A stretch of DNA of 64,000 nucleotides from Rheinheimera faecalis (GTDB taxonomy: Bacteria; Pseudomonadota; Gammaproteobacteria; Enterobacterales; Alteromonadaceae): the NCBI RefSeq assembly GCF_021290965.1, contig NZ_JAJOYT010000002.1, positions 186,001 to 250,000 of the forward strand, in the 5' to 3' direction. The first letter of the stretch is position 1; every line of letters begins with the position of its first letter. Of this stretch, positions 37,611 to 48,436 are shown piece by piece. The notes below the pieces were generated by a model, which saw only the letters and a list, made by a program, of their open reading frames with translations, searched no databases and was not told where the DNA came from. The position numbers and the translations under genes are program-made.

Positions 37611-37868
37611 ATGGCAAAGGGCCAATCGTTACAAGACCCGTTTTTAAATACTTTAAGACGCGAGCGTATCCCAGTCTCTATTTATCTGGTGAACGGTATT
37701 AAATTGCAGGGACAAATCGAGTCTTTTGATCAATTTGTGATCCTTCTGAAAAACACAGTCAGCCAAATGGTGTATAAACATGCCATTTCTACTGTAGTCC
37801 CAGCTCGTGCTGTCAATACTATGGCTAGCCATGGTACTGGTACAGGCGAAATGGACGAGATGGAATAA
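37611..37868 (+). CDS. hfq: RNA chaperone Hfq
   Basis: Hexameric Sm-like protein that pairs small RNAs with mRNAs. The Sm1 region is [20 protein letters not shown] with [20 protein letters not shown]; Sm2 has [12 protein letters not shown]. The 85 residues include the whole core but a shorter C-terminal tail than E. coli Hfq (102); the tail ends in acidic EMDEME, which fits the autoinhibitory acidic tip. AAGGAAAG precedes the ATG. Confidence 0.98.
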   Translation: MAKGQSLQDPFLNTLRRERIPVSIYLVNGIKLQGQIESFDQFVILLKNTVSQMVYKHAISTVVPARAVNTMASHGTGTGEMDEME

Positions 37869-37884
37869 TCGGGAATTCTTAAGC

Positions 37885-39171
37885 TTGTTTGACAGCGAAA
37901 TGGTGGCCGAGCAAGCAATCCTTGTGCATATCTATCTTTCACAAGACAGTGCCAGTGAAGATTTGCAGGAACTGGAGATGCTTGTGTCGTCGGCTGGAGT
38001 TGAATCACGTGCTGTGATGACTGCCAACCGTAGTACGATCGATGCTAAGTTTTTTCTTGGCAGTGGCAAAGCGGCAGAACTAGCGCAAGCTGTCGCTGAG
38101 CTACAAGTTGATCTGATTATTTTTAATCATTCTTTAACCCCGGCTCAAACCCGTAACCTGGAACTGCTTTGTCAGTGCCGGGTTATTGATCGTACCACTC
38201 TGATCCTGGATATTTTTGCCCAGCGTGCCCGCAGTTACGAAGGTAAATTGCAGGTCGAACTGGCACAGCTGAAGCATTTGTCGTCGCGTTTAGTACGTGG
38301 CTGGGACAACGCTGAGCGGCAAAAAGGCGGCATTGGTATGAGAGGTCCGGGTGAAACCCGTCTCGAAACCGACAGGCGTTTACTGCGGGATAAAATAACG
38401 GCTTTATTAGTGAAGCTGGATAAAGTCAGTAAGCAACGTGAACAGGGTCGTAAAGCCCGGCAACGTGCTGAAATTCCTGTGGTGTCCTTAGTGGGTTATA
38501 CCAACGCCGGTAAATCTACCTTATTTAATCGCCTGACCAGTGCGGATGTGTATGCAGCCGATCAGCTGTTTGCAACCTTAGACCCAACACTGAGGCAAGT
38601 GAAACTGCCTGAGTTTGGTTCTATTATCTTCGCTGATACCGTTGGTTTTATCCGGCATTTGCCTCATGACTTAGTCGCAGCTTTTAAATCCACTTTGCAG
38701 GAAAGCCGTGATGCGGACTTGCAACTGCATGTGATTGATGTGGCCGATCAGCGTATGGCGGACAATATCAAACAAGTGCAGCTGGTGTTGCATGAAATTG
38801 ACGCCGATCAGGTACCCCAGTTACTGGTGTTTAATAAAATTGACCAGACTGAGCAAGAAGCCCGTATAGAATACAATGAACAGGCAGAACCTATAGCTGT
38901 ATACATTTCAGCGAAGCAGGGGGGGGGAATTGAGTTACTGCTGCAGGTGATCCGTGAACGACTGGCGGATGACTATATGCAACTGGATTTAAAACTCCCT
39001 GCGGACGCGGCTATGTGGCGGGCTCGTTTACACGAACTCTCTGCGGTTCAGACCGAATCTTTTACTGATCTGGGTGAAACTCAGGTCAGAATCGCCTTAT
39101 CAAAAGCTGAATGGGCGCGTTTACTGAAACAAAGTGACGGACTGTTACAAAACTATATTGTCAGCTTTTAG
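37885..39171 (+). CDS. hflX: Ribosome-rescue GTPase HflX
   Basis: GTPase of 428 residues that binds the 50S E-site region and splits stalled ribosomes. VLVHIYLSQDSASEDLQELE opens the HflX domain, QKGGIGMRGPGETRLETDRR is the linker signature, and the G domain has GYTNAGKSTLFN, DTVGFIRHLP and NKID. The best start by homology is the TTG at 37885 (reads LFDSEMVAEQ); an ATG at 37897 also exists. The open frame to 37807 overlaps hfq and is not used. Hfq to hflX spacing is 16 bp. Confidence 0.93.
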   Translation: MFDSEMVAEQAILVHIYLSQDSASEDLQELEMLVSSAGVESRAVMTANRSTIDAKFFLGSGKAAELAQAVAELQVDLIIFNHSLTPAQTRNLELLCQCRVIDRTTLILDIFAQRARSYEGKLQVELAQLKHLSSRLVRGWDNAERQKGGIGMRGPGETRLETDRRLLRDKITALLVKLDKVSKQREQGRKARQRAEIPVVSLVGYTNAGKSTLFNRLTSADVYAADQLFATLDPTLRQVKLPEFGSIIFADTVGFIRHLPHDLVAAFKSTLQESRDADLQLHVIDVADQRMADNIKQVQLVLHEIDADQVPQLLVFNKIDQTEQEARIEYNEQAEPIAVYISAKQGGGIELLLQVIRERLADDYMQLDLKLPADAAMWRARLHELSAVQTESFTDLGETQVRIALSKAEWARLLKQSDGLLQNYIVSF

Positions 39172-39242
39172 TTTTTTATCGTCAGTACTCAGCTTTTTTT
39201 GGTACATTAGTTTCAATATCACAACTAGAGATGGAGTGAAGC

Positions 39243-40403
39243 ATGGCTTGGAACGAGCCGGGCAAGAATGGCAAAGACAACGACCCTTGGAAGCAAGGTG
39301 GTCGTGATCAGGGCCCGCCCGATTTAGATGAAGTCTTCCGTAACTTAAGTAAAAAGTTCGGTGGTATCTTTGGTGGCAATAAAAACACCAGCAACAGCAG
39401 CAATAACAGTGGTGGTTCAGCCGCATTGGTATTGATTTTGGTGGTTGCTTTACTGGTCTGGGCCTTTAGTGGTTTTTACACCATTAAAGAATCAGAACGG
39501 GGTTTGATCTTACGTTTTGGTCAGTATCACTCTGAAGTGATGCCTGGTATCCACTGGAAACCGACTTTTATCGATACAGTCACTCCGGTTGATGTCACCA
39601 GCGTTCGCTCATTACGTACCGATGGTTTTATGCTGACTCAGGATCAAAACCTGGTACGTGTGACTTTCGAGATCCAGTATCGTGTGTTTGATGCCCGCGC
39701 TTACAAGTTCTCTGTGGTTGATGCCGACAGCAGCTTACGTGAAGCAACAGATGCAGCCTTACGTTATGTGGTAGGTCACTCCATTATGGATGACGTACTG
39801 ACCAAAGGCCGTGAAGTGATTCGTCAGAACACCAGAACTGAGTTAGAGCAAATTATCTCTCCTTATGCCATGGGTTTAGAGTTAGTTGATGTCAACTTCC
39901 GTGATGCCCGTCCACCAGAAGAAGTGAAAGAAGCTTTTGATGATGCGATAGCGGCGCAGGAAGATGAACAACGTTATATCCGTGAAGCTGAAGCTTATGC
40001 CCGTGAAATTGAACCGCGTGCCCGTGGTCAGGTGAACCGCATGATGCAGGAAGCGGAAGCCTATAAGCAGCAAACGCTGTTAAAAGCACAAGGTGAAGTT
40101 GCTCGTTTCGAGAAACTGTTACCTGAATATCTTGCTGCACCACAAGTGACCCGTGACCGTATGTACTTAGAGACCATGGAGCAGGTCTACCGCAACAGCT
40201 CTAAAGTGCTGGTTGATGTGAAAAACGGTAATAACATTATGTATTTACCTTTGGACAAAATGATCAATAACGGTGGCGATACCAAAGCCCCTGCAGTGAA
40301 TCCATTAGCGCCAAATAGCAGAACTAATAGCAGCGATGGCAGAACTCCGGATCTGCGCCCTGAAGTAAGTCGTGCTGACAGCACCAGAACTGGCAGAGGT
40401 TAA
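39243..40403 (+). CDS. hflK: FtsH-protease regulator HflK
   Basis: Inner-membrane SPFH-domain protein of 386 residues that forms the HflKC cage around FtsH. It has a Gly/Asn-rich cytoplasmic N-terminus (NEPGKNGKDNDPW, Asn/Ser run at 44-56), one membrane span at about 60-78, and the SPFH core (ESERGLILRFGQY, PGIHWKPTF). A long Ala/Glu coiled coil follows, and the Ser/Thr/Arg tail is low complexity. It ends directly before hflC. Confidence 0.96.
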   Translation: MAWNEPGKNGKDNDPWKQGGRDQGPPDLDEVFRNLSKKFGGIFGGNKNTSNSSNNSGGSAALVLILVVALLVWAFSGFYTIKESERGLILRFGQYHSEVMPGIHWKPTFIDTVTPVDVTSVRSLRTDGFMLTQDQNLVRVTFEIQYRVFDARAYKFSVVDADSSLREATDAALRYVVGHSIMDDVLTKGREVIRQNTRTELEQIISPYAMGLELVDVNFRDARPPEEVKEAFDDAIAAQEDEQRYIREAEAYAREIEPRARGQVNRMMQEAEAYKQQTLLKAQGEVARFEKLLPEYLAAPQVTRDRMYLETMEQVYRNSSKVLVDVKNGNNIMYLPLDKMINNGGDTKAPAVNPLAPNSRTNSSDGRTPDLRPEVSRADSTRTGRG

Positions 40404-40406
40404 GTG

Positions 40407-41291
40407 ATGAAAAATTTAGTATTAGCCTTAATTGCTATCCTGGGTATTGTGGCTGTGTCTTCAGTCTTTGTTATCCCTGAAGGCGAACGCGGTATTGTGA
40501 TCCGTTTTGGTAAAATTCAGCGTGATGACGCTGAAGCTGTTCAGGTGTTTGAACCCGGCCTGCATTTCAAAATGCCATTGATTGAAAACGTTCGCAAGCT
40601 CGATGCGCGTATCCAAACCTTAGCCGACCCTTCGTCAGACCGTTTTGTCACAGCTGAGAAAAAAGACTTATTGGTCGATAGTTATGTGAAATGGCGTATT
40701 GCCGACTTTGGTAAGTATTTTTTATCCACTGGCGGTAATTTGTCTCAGGCTGAAGTGCTGTTAAAGCAGTACATCAACAACGGTTTACGGACTGAGTTTG
40801 GTAGCCGTACCATTCAGGAGATTGTATCTGGTGAGCGTACTCAGCTGATGCAACGTGCCATGGAACAAGCTGCTGCTGGTTCAAAAGAGTTAGGTATTGA
40901 TATCCTTGACGTTCGTGTAAAGAAAATCAATTTACCTGATGAAATCAGCAACTCAATTTTCCAGCGTATGCGTGCTGAACGTACTGCTGTGGCAAAAGAG
41001 CACCGTAGCCGTGGTATGGAACAGTCTGAAATCATCAAAGCTGATGTGGATGCCCGTGTGACTATCATGGTGGCCGACGCTGAGCGTAACTCCCGTACTG
41101 TGCGTGGTGAAGGTGATGCTTCTGCTGCTAAAGTTTATGCAGACGTGTATAGCAAAAACGGGGAATTCTACAGTTTCGTTCGTAGTTTAGAAGCTTATAA
41201 AAACAGCTTCCAAAACCAAAACGACGTGATGGTGATCCAGCCAGACAACGATTTCTTCAAATACATGAAGTCAGACAAAGTGCAAAACTAA
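40407..41291 (+). CDS. hflC: FtsH-protease regulator HflC
   Basis: Partner of HflK, 294 residues, with an N-terminal membrane span (LVLALIAILGIVAVSSVFVI) and SPFH domain (PEGERGIVIRFGK, PGLHFKMPLI). A helical region follows (MRAERTAVAKEHRSRG). The ATG at 40407 follows AGAGG; a GTG one codon earlier touches the hflK stop and is less likely. A terminator follows, closing the tsaE-hflC series. Confidence 0.96.
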   Translation: MKNLVLALIAILGIVAVSSVFVIPEGERGIVIRFGKIQRDDAEAVQVFEPGLHFKMPLIENVRKLDARIQTLADPSSDRFVTAEKKDLLVDSYVKWRIADFGKYFLSTGGNLSQAEVLLKQYINNGLRTEFGSRTIQEIVSGERTQLMQRAMEQAAAGSKELGIDILDVRVKKINLPDEISNSIFQRMRAERTAVAKEHRSRGMEQSEIIKADVDARVTIMVADAERNSRTVRGEGDASAAKVYADVYSKNGEFYSFVRSLEAYKNSFQNQNDVMVIQPDNDFFKYMKSDKVQN

Positions 41292-41320
41292 GCTGACAAC
41301 AGCGCTGTTTTTCATGCAAT

Positions 41321-41348
41321 AAAAGGCCCTGTCGGGCCTTTTTCTTTT
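41321..41348 (+). terminator. Rho-independent terminator of hflC
   Basis: AAAAGGCCC-TGTC-GGGCCTTTTT, 30 bp after the hflC stop. Confidence 0.92.
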
Positions 41349-41395
41349 ATAGGACTTTCGGTTACTCTGCCTGTGTCTTTCGTAAGGATCTTCCT

Positions 41396-42559
41396 ATGTA
41401 TCAGCAGTTTTATCAGCACTTTTTAAAAGCCAACCCGGGTAAACAACATTTTGCCTGTCATTCCCACCATTATTGGCCTGATGTAACCCGTGACGCTACG
41501 TTGGTCTACTGGGACGATACCGCTTGCTTAGTAGACGATAAATGGGATTTGGTGTTTGGTGAAAAGGTGCCTGCAGTACAACAACATATAGCCCGCATTT
41601 TAAAGTTACCTGAAGCTGCGCAAATTGCATTTGCACCTAATACCCATGAATTTGTTATGCGTTTATTAAGCTGCTTTGACTGGTCCAAACCTTTGACAGT
41701 AGTCACCACAGACAGCGAGTTTCATAGTTTTCATCGTCAAATGAATCGTTTATCTGAGCTGGATACTATCAATGTTATTCGGGTGCCAACTGAACCTTTT
41801 GCTACTTTTCCACAGCGATTAGAAGCCGCAGTTGCAGCTCAGCCTGTGGATCTGGTGTTTTTCAGTCAGGTGTTTTTTAACTCTGGTGTTGGTATTAAAG
41901 ACTTAACTGCATTGGTACAGGCGCTGGATAAAATCACAGACGCTATGATAGTGGTCGATGGTTATCATGGTTTTATGGCGGTGCCGACTGATTTATCTGC
42001 GATAGCAGAGCGGGTTTTTTATCTGGCGGGTAGTTATAAATATGCACAGGGTGGGGAAGGTTGTTGTTTTCTGGCTGTACCACAAGGCAGCGAGCACAGA
42101 CCTATCTATACCGGCTGGTTTGCCGAATTTGGTGAACTGGCAAGCGCTAAACAAGGGCAGGTGCAGTACGCCAACAACGGCTATCGTTTTGCCGGTGCTA
42201 CTATGGATTGTTCGGCTTTGTACCGGGTGTTGGCTGTATTTGATTTGTATCAACAGCAAGGCCTTAGCGTCGAAAAAGTGCAGGCCTATATCCAAAGCCT
42301 ACAGCACGCGTTCCTCGCCATATTAGATGAAATACAGCACCCGCTATTAAATCGTACTCATCTGTTGGACAAACAAAACCAGCAACAAGGCCAGTTTTTA
42401 ACGTTTCGTTTTGCCGCCGAAGAGGTGGCGCGTATTGCTGCTGCATTAAAACAGCAGGGCATTATGACGGATTATCGGGGAGACAGGCTACGCTTTGGTT
42501 TTGCTTTGTACCACAATGCCGCAGATTACAACTTAAGTTGCCTGAAGGATATTCGCTAA
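41396..42559 (+). CDS. Class V aminotransferase-like PLP enzyme
   Basis: A 387-residue fold-type I pyridoxal-phosphate enzyme. AGSYKYAQGGEG has the expected Schiff-base lysine, VVDGYHGF the cofactor Asp, and APNTHEFVMRLLS the phosphate-binding turn. It resembles kynureninase/NifS-like proteins, but the N-terminal ACHSHHYWPD suggests a distinct group; the substrate is not clear. It sits between hflC and yjeT, two genes adjacent in E. coli, so it is an insertion in a conserved block. The next gene begins directly after its stop codon. Confidence 0.8.
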   Translation: MYQQFYQHFLKANPGKQHFACHSHHYWPDVTRDATLVYWDDTACLVDDKWDLVFGEKVPAVQQHIARILKLPEAAQIAFAPNTHEFVMRLLSCFDWSKPLTVVTTDSEFHSFHRQMNRLSELDTINVIRVPTEPFATFPQRLEAAVAAQPVDLVFFSQVFFNSGVGIKDLTALVQALDKITDAMIVVDGYHGFMAVPTDLSAIAERVFYLAGSYKYAQGGEGCCFLAVPQGSEHRPIYTGWFAEFGELASAKQGQVQYANNGYRFAGATMDCSALYRVLAVFDLYQQQGLSVEKVQAYIQSLQHAFLAILDEIQHPLLNRTHLLDKQNQQQGQFLTFRFAAEEVARIAAALKQQGIMTDYRGDRLRFGFALYHNAADYNLSCLKDIR

Positions 42560-42748
42560 ATGGCCGATTATTGGTGGGCTGCTTTAGGGCTGGTGTTGAT
42601 CATTGAAGGCCTGGGACCGATGTTATTTCCAAATAAATGGCGCTCTTATCTGCAAAAAATCGCAGAACAGCCCACAGCCCAAATGCAGCAAGTGGGGGGA
42701 ATACTGGTCGTAGCCGGTGTTTTGCTGCTATTTTTCTTCGCCTCTTAG
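42560..42748 (+). CDS. yjeT: Small membrane protein YjeT (DUF2065)
   Basis: A 62-residue protein with two hydrophobic spans (about 4-20 and 45-61) around a short basic loop with MLFPNKWRSYLQ. GLVLIIEGLGPMLFP is the DUF2065 hallmark. The function is unknown; it is conserved between hflC and purA in E. coli, as here. Its ATG follows the aminotransferase stop with no gap, so translation is coupled. Confidence 0.9.
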   Translation: MADYWWAALGLVLIIEGLGPMLFPNKWRSYLQKIAEQPTAQMQQVGGILVVAGVLLLFFFAS

Positions 42749-42779
42749 CTATTTTTGTCCCTCTTAGTTGTTGAAAAAG

Positions 42780-42810
42780 AACCAGAAAGAAAATATCTGG
42801 TTTTTTTTTC
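42780..42810 (+). terminator. Rho-independent terminator of yjeT
   Basis: ACCAGA...TCTGGT stem with nine-base A/T loop, followed by nine T. Confidence 0.85.
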
Positions 42811-42819
42811 TTAATCGCG

Positions 42820-44180
<1,361 letters not shown>

Positions 44181-44193
44181 TCACGGTAAATAG

Positions 44194-44225
44194 AAAAAAA
44201 CGCTGCCATGTGCAGCGTTTTTTTA
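44194..44225 (+). terminator. Rho-independent terminator of purA
   Basis: CGCTGC-CATGT-GCAGCG flanked by seven A and seven T. Confidence 0.93.
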
Positions 44226-44349
44226 TCCTCGTCGTACTTACTGCCGCAGCGTTGTTGACTTCACGTCCTCGCCCCAGTCACATAGGACTACTATGCTCCT
44301 GGGGACTAGAACTCTTGTCGCCTAGCTGCAACAGCAATTACTTAGAGGA
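44226..44349. repeat. Intergenic palindromic repeat, copy E (full, diverged)
   Basis: CTCGTCGTACTTACTGCCGC at the left and CAGCAATTACTTAGAGGA at the right, with an intact inner stem CCCCAGTCACATAG/CTATGCTCCTGGGG. The outer arms carry more substitutions than the other full copies. It abuts the purA terminator. The rest of the 44181-44499 gap holds nothing else I can name. Confidence 0.75.
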
Positions 44350-44499
44350 TTGCATCCATGATGGCCCTTGTGTCGTTGGCTATTTTGCGCTGCGAACTAA
44401 ACAGGATATGCTGGTGTCAGAACACTGTCTTTTGTGATGGCCTGATTTTTGTATGTTTTTTATCTATCAGTGTATAAATATCGATGGCCCGGGGTAACT

Positions 44500-45117
44500 A
44501 TGAAGTTTTGTTTTTTAGCCTTAAGTTCAGTTCTTGTGCTGCTTAACTTGCCTGTCAAAGCGCAGGAAGTGGCAGTAGTACAGCTTTATACTCAGGACGA
44601 ACTGCTGGATTTAATTAAACAAAATGTACATTTACAGCGGGTGCAAAAAGACGAATGCCAACTGGTCAGTGATATCCAGGCCAGAGCCGATGTGATGAAA
44701 GTGCCGGCTTATCAGTTTTTATATGGCGATATGCTGGCCTTTGGCGTCTGTGTGAAAAAAGATGTCGAACGGGGCTGGGATTTAATGCAACAAGCTGCGT
44801 CTCAGGGCTTACCTGAAGCGCTGGAGCAAGTAGGGCGTTATTATCATACGGGCCGTTTTGTTCAGCAGGACAACAGCAAAGCTGTGGTATATCTACGTGA
44901 AGCTGCAGGTTTAGGCAATTTAAAAGCGCAGATGCGTTTTGCCCAAATGCTGATTAAAGGCGACGCCAGTCCTTTGGATATGGAAGATTGTTACCGTTGG
45001 CTGCATCACTCTGTGATCGCCGACACAAAAACGCACCAAGAGGTGCAACAGCTGTTAGCTCAGCTGGCGAATAAAATGCCGGGTGCTGCGCTAACGAGGG
45101 CCAAAAGGCCATTGTAG
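44500..45117 (+). CDS. motX: Sodium-driven polar flagellar motor protein MotX
   Basis: A 205-residue exported protein of the T-ring that stabilises the Na+ stator PomAB around polar flagella. A signal peptide (MKFCFLALSSVLVLLNL, cleavage near VKAQ) is followed by DECQLVSDIQARA, VPAYQFLYGDMLAFGVCV and two Sel1-like repeats (GLPEALEQVGRYYHTG and GNLKAQMRFAQML). The sequence closely follows Vibrio MotX. The start at 44500 gives the signal peptide; the frame extends 17 codons upstream. No other flagellar structural gene is nearby. Confidence 0.9.
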   Translation: MKFCFLALSSVLVLLNLPVKAQEVAVVQLYTQDELLDLIKQNVHLQRVQKDECQLVSDIQARADVMKVPAYQFLYGDMLAFGVCVKKDVERGWDLMQQAASQGLPEALEQVGRYYHTGRFVQQDNSKAVVYLREAAGLGNLKAQMRFAQMLIKGDASPLDMEDCYRWLHHSVIADTKTHQEVQQLLAQLANKMPGAALTRAKRPL

Positions 45118-45174
45118 TGAAAAATTCACCTGCGACTGCTACACTGCAGGCTGAATTAGTGAAAAAGAGAAAAC

Positions 45175-47607
45175 ATGACGGTCAAAGATCCGCATCTTGC
45201 GCGTGAGCAAGAAAAATATGAAAACCCCATCCCTAGTCGGGAATTTATCCTCGAACACTTAAAGCAGCGGCAACAACCTGCCTACTTTGAAGAGTTGGCC
45301 GCTGAATTAAAGCTGACAGACGATGAAGCGATGTTTGCGCTGAAAAAACGTCTGCGCGCCATGGAACGTGACGGCCAGTTGCTGTTTAACAAAAGCAAAC
45401 GCTATGGTCTGGTCGACGACCTGGATTTAGTTAAAGGTACTGTGTTAGGACACCGCGATGGTTTTGGCTTTTTAAAGCTGGAACAAGGTGGTCCAGACTG
45501 GTTTATTCCTAACTTTGAAATGAAACGTCTGCTGCATGGCGACGTGGTGCTGGCATCGAAAAGCGATTTTGCCAGCCGTGACAAAGTGGAAGCCCGTATA
45601 GTCCGCATTTTAGAAGCCCGTAATGAACCTATAGTTGGCCGTTACTTTAAAGATTTTGCTTTAGGTGTTGTGGTACCAGATGATCCACGTCTGAGCCAGG
45701 ACATTGTGATACCACCAGGTGAAGAAGGCGCAGCGCGTCATGGTCAGGTGGTATTGGTTGAAATCAGCCAGCGTCCAAGCAAAAGAGTCAATGCGGTAGG
45801 TAAAGTGATTGAAGTGCTGGGCGAACATATGGCGCCTGGTATGGAAATCGAAATCGCTATTCGTAACCACCAGATCCCCCACGAGTTTTCTAAAGCTGTT
45901 GAACAGCAAGTGGCGGGTTATGGCACCGAAGTACCAGTAGAAGCCAAAGCTGGCCGTGTTGATTTAACTCAATTGGGTTTAATCACCATAGATGGTGAAG
46001 ATGCCCGGGACTTCGATGACGCGGTTTACTGTGAACGCAAAGTCGATGGTGGCTGGCATTTATGGGTCGCTATAGCGGACGTAAGTGCTTATGTACTGCC
46101 TGATACTCCGCTGGATAAAGAAGCGCTGGAACGTGGTAACTCGGTGTATTTCCCGGACCATGTAGTTCCTATGCTGCCTGAAGTGTTATCCAACGGTTTA
46201 TGTTCACTGAACCCACATACAGACCGGCTTTGTTTTGTTGCTGAAATGCATATCAGCAAACAAGGCAAGCTGGATGGTTATCAGTTTTATGAAGCCGTGA
46301 TGCACTCCAGTGCACGTCTGACGTACAACAAGGTTCACGCCATTTTAGAAGGTGATCCGAAGTTACGTCAGCAATACGAAGCCAACTTAACCAATATCGA
46401 TAACCTGTATTCGCTGTATAAACAAATGGCGAAAGTACGGGCCGAGCGTGGTGCTATTGAATTTGAAACGGTCGAAACCCGTTTTATCTTTAACAGCCAT
46501 CGTAAAATTGAACAGATAGTGCCAATTCACCGTAACGAAGCGCATAAGATCATTGAAGAATGTATGATTTTAGCCAACGTTTCAGCCGCTAAGCTGATTG
46601 AAAAACATGAAGCTTTTGCCTTGTTCCGTGTGCATGAGCGCCCGGATGGTGATCGTTTTGCCAACTTCAGACGTTTCCTTGCCGAATTAGGTATTGAAGC
46701 CAATCTGCCGGTAGAGCCAACACCTTTGGATCTGATGCTGACTTTGCAAAAACTGCAGGACAGACCTGATAAAGAGCTGATTGAAACTACGATGCTGCGT
46801 TCAATGAAGCAGGCTGTGTATCAGGGCGACAACTTAGGTCACTTTGGTCTGGCGTTAGAAGCTTATGCGCACTTTACCTCGCCTATTCGTCGTTATCCGG
46901 ATCTGGTGTTGCACCGTGCTATTAAAGCTATTTTGCAAACTCAGGGTCAGAAAGTGACTGGGCCTAAAGGCTACACTGAAAAACAAATTCACCCTTTGGG
47001 TGAACAATGTTCGATGACGGAGCGCCGTGCTGACGATGCAACCCGTGAAGTAGCAGACTGGCTGAAATGTGAGTATATGCAGGATCACATTGGCGACAGC
47101 TTCAAAGGTGTGGTGTCTACCGTCACTAACTTTGGTTTGTTTGTCCGTATTAGCGACTTGTATATCGAAGGTTTAGTGCATGTCACCTCGTTGCAAAACG
47201 ACTATTACCACTTTGATACTGAACGTCAGGTGCTGAAAGGTGAGCATAGCAATGTGCAGTACCGTATGGGCGATCTGATTGAAGTCAAAGTGTTGGCGGT
47301 GAACCTGGAAGCGCGCAAAATTGATTTAGGCATAGTGGGCATGGAAAAACGCACTACGTCCAATCGCAAAGTCAGCGCCAGTAAAAAAGCAGCAATGACA
47401 CCAGCGGAAGAAAAAGCCTCGATGCGCAAAAAAGGCGCCCGTAAAGCCGGTGTTGAGCAAACAGCTCCGGGTAACGCGGGTAGAAAGCCAGCAGGTAAAA
47501 AGCCTGCAGCGAAAAAGCCAGCGGGAAGCAAACCATCGGCAAAAAGTCCTGCAGCGAAAAGCCCTGCAGGTCCAAGGCCAGGTAAAGCACCGCGTAAGCG
47601 TAAGTAG
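45175..47607 (+). CDS. rnr: Ribonuclease R
   Basis: Processive 3'-5' exoribonuclease of 810 residues that degrades structured RNA and acts with tmRNA and in the cold. A helix-turn-helix-like N-terminus (about 20-80) and cold-shock domains are followed by the RNB catalytic domain with DGEDARDFDDAVYCE (metal-binding Asp cluster). An S1 domain (FKGVVSTVTNFGLFVRI) follows. The last 90 or so residues are a basic tail with repeated KKPA and KSPA units. It is 57 bp after motX. Confidence 0.97.
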   Translation: MTVKDPHLAREQEKYENPIPSREFILEHLKQRQQPAYFEELAAELKLTDDEAMFALKKRLRAMERDGQLLFNKSKRYGLVDDLDLVKGTVLGHRDGFGFLKLEQGGPDWFIPNFEMKRLLHGDVVLASKSDFASRDKVEARIVRILEARNEPIVGRYFKDFALGVVVPDDPRLSQDIVIPPGEEGAARHGQVVLVEISQRPSKRVNAVGKVIEVLGEHMAPGMEIEIAIRNHQIPHEFSKAVEQQVAGYGTEVPVEAKAGRVDLTQLGLITIDGEDARDFDDAVYCERKVDGGWHLWVAIADVSAYVLPDTPLDKEALERGNSVYFPDHVVPMLPEVLSNGLCSLNPHTDRLCFVAEMHISKQGKLDGYQFYEAVMHSSARLTYNKVHAILEGDPKLRQQYEANLTNIDNLYSLYKQMAKVRAERGAIEFETVETRFIFNSHRKIEQIVPIHRNEAHKIIEECMILANVSAAKLIEKHEAFALFRVHERPDGDRFANFRRFLAELGIEANLPVEPTPLDLMLTLQKLQDRPDKELIETTMLRSMKQAVYQGDNLGHFGLALEAYAHFTSPIRRYPDLVLHRAIKAILQTQGQKVTGPKGYTEKQIHPLGEQCSMTERRADDATREVADWLKCEYMQDHIGDSFKGVVSTVTNFGLFVRISDLYIEGLVHVTSLQNDYYHFDTERQVLKGEHSNVQYRMGDLIEVKVLAVNLEARKIDLGIVGMEKRTTSNRKVSASKKAAMTPAEEKASMRKKGARKAGVEQTAPGNAGRKPAGKKPAAKKPAGSKPSAKSPAAKSPAGPRPGKAPRKRK

Positions 47608-47698
47608 CAAAAGCAATAGGCTGGTGTTTTTGCTACACTAGCCGACAGTTAAACTGAGCCCGGTGTTGCCGGGCTCGGTCATTTTTAAAGAGGTTGCG

Positions 47699-48433
47699 AT
47701 GAGCGCAGATTTTGTATTTGGTATTCATGCGGTAAGTGCGTTATTTGAACGTGCGCCGGAAGATGTTCTTGAACTTTTTATCTTAAAAGACAAAGACGAT
47801 CAGCGTTTACAGCCGTTGCTGAAATTCGCCCGTGATTTTGGCGTCTCAGTGCAGTACTGCAACCGCCGAGCTTTAGATGAAAAGGTCAATGGTGCGCAGC
47901 ATCAGGGCGTGGTGGCAAGAGCCCGCGCTCAGCAAACCGGCACCGAACAGGATTTAGCCCGTATTATCGCTGAGCAATCCAGTCCTTTTATTCTGATTTT
48001 AGATGGCATTACCGACCCACATAACTTAGGTGCTATTTTACGTAGTGCTGATGCGGCTGGAGTGCATGCAGTGGTCGCTCCTAAAGACCGTTCAGTCAAA
48101 GTGACTCCTGTGGTGCGTAAAGTGGCTTGTGGTGCTGCTGAAGTAGTGCCTTTTATTACGGTGACTAACTTAGCCCGCACTATTCGTGAGTTAAAAGACG
48201 CTGGTATTTGGGTGGTAGGTGCTGCCGGTGAAACCGACACCACTATTTATCAAACCAAGCTGAATGGCCCTCTGGCAATAGCTTTAGGCGCTGAAGGAGA
48301 TGGTTTACGCCGTCTGACCCGAGAGCATTGTGATTCGCTGATGAAGATCCCAATGTTTGGTTCAGTCTCGAGCTTAAACGTATCGGTCGCAACTGGTATC
48401 TGCTTATTTGAAGCTGTGCGTCAGCGCCAGTAA
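47699..48433 (+). CDS. rlmB: 23S rRNA (guanosine(2251)-2'-O)-methyltransferase RlmB
   Basis: SpoU-family SPOUT methyltransferase of 244 residues that modifies Gm2251 in the ribosomal P-loop. It has an N-terminal L30e-like domain ([15 protein letters not shown]) and a catalytic domain with [29 protein letters not shown] and [18 protein letters not shown]. The ATG at 47699 follows AGAGG and matches homologues; the frame extends 12 codons. It lies downstream of rnr, as in E. coli. Confidence 0.96.
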   Translation: MSADFVFGIHAVSALFERAPEDVLELFILKDKDDQRLQPLLKFARDFGVSVQYCNRRALDEKVNGAQHQGVVARARAQQTGTEQDLARIIAEQSSPFILILDGITDPHNLGAILRSADAAGVHAVVAPKDRSVKVTPVVRKVACGAAEVVPFITVTNLARTIRELKDAGIWVVGAAGETDTTIYQTKLNGPLAIALGAEGDGLRRLTREHCDSLMKIPMFGSVSSLNVSVATGICLFEAVRQRQ

Positions 48434-48436
48434 AAA

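Noticed and set aside
37807-37884. Upstream extension of hflX overlapping hfq
   Set aside because: Homologues start at the TTG-coded LFDSE; the extension is hfq coding sequence read in another frame.
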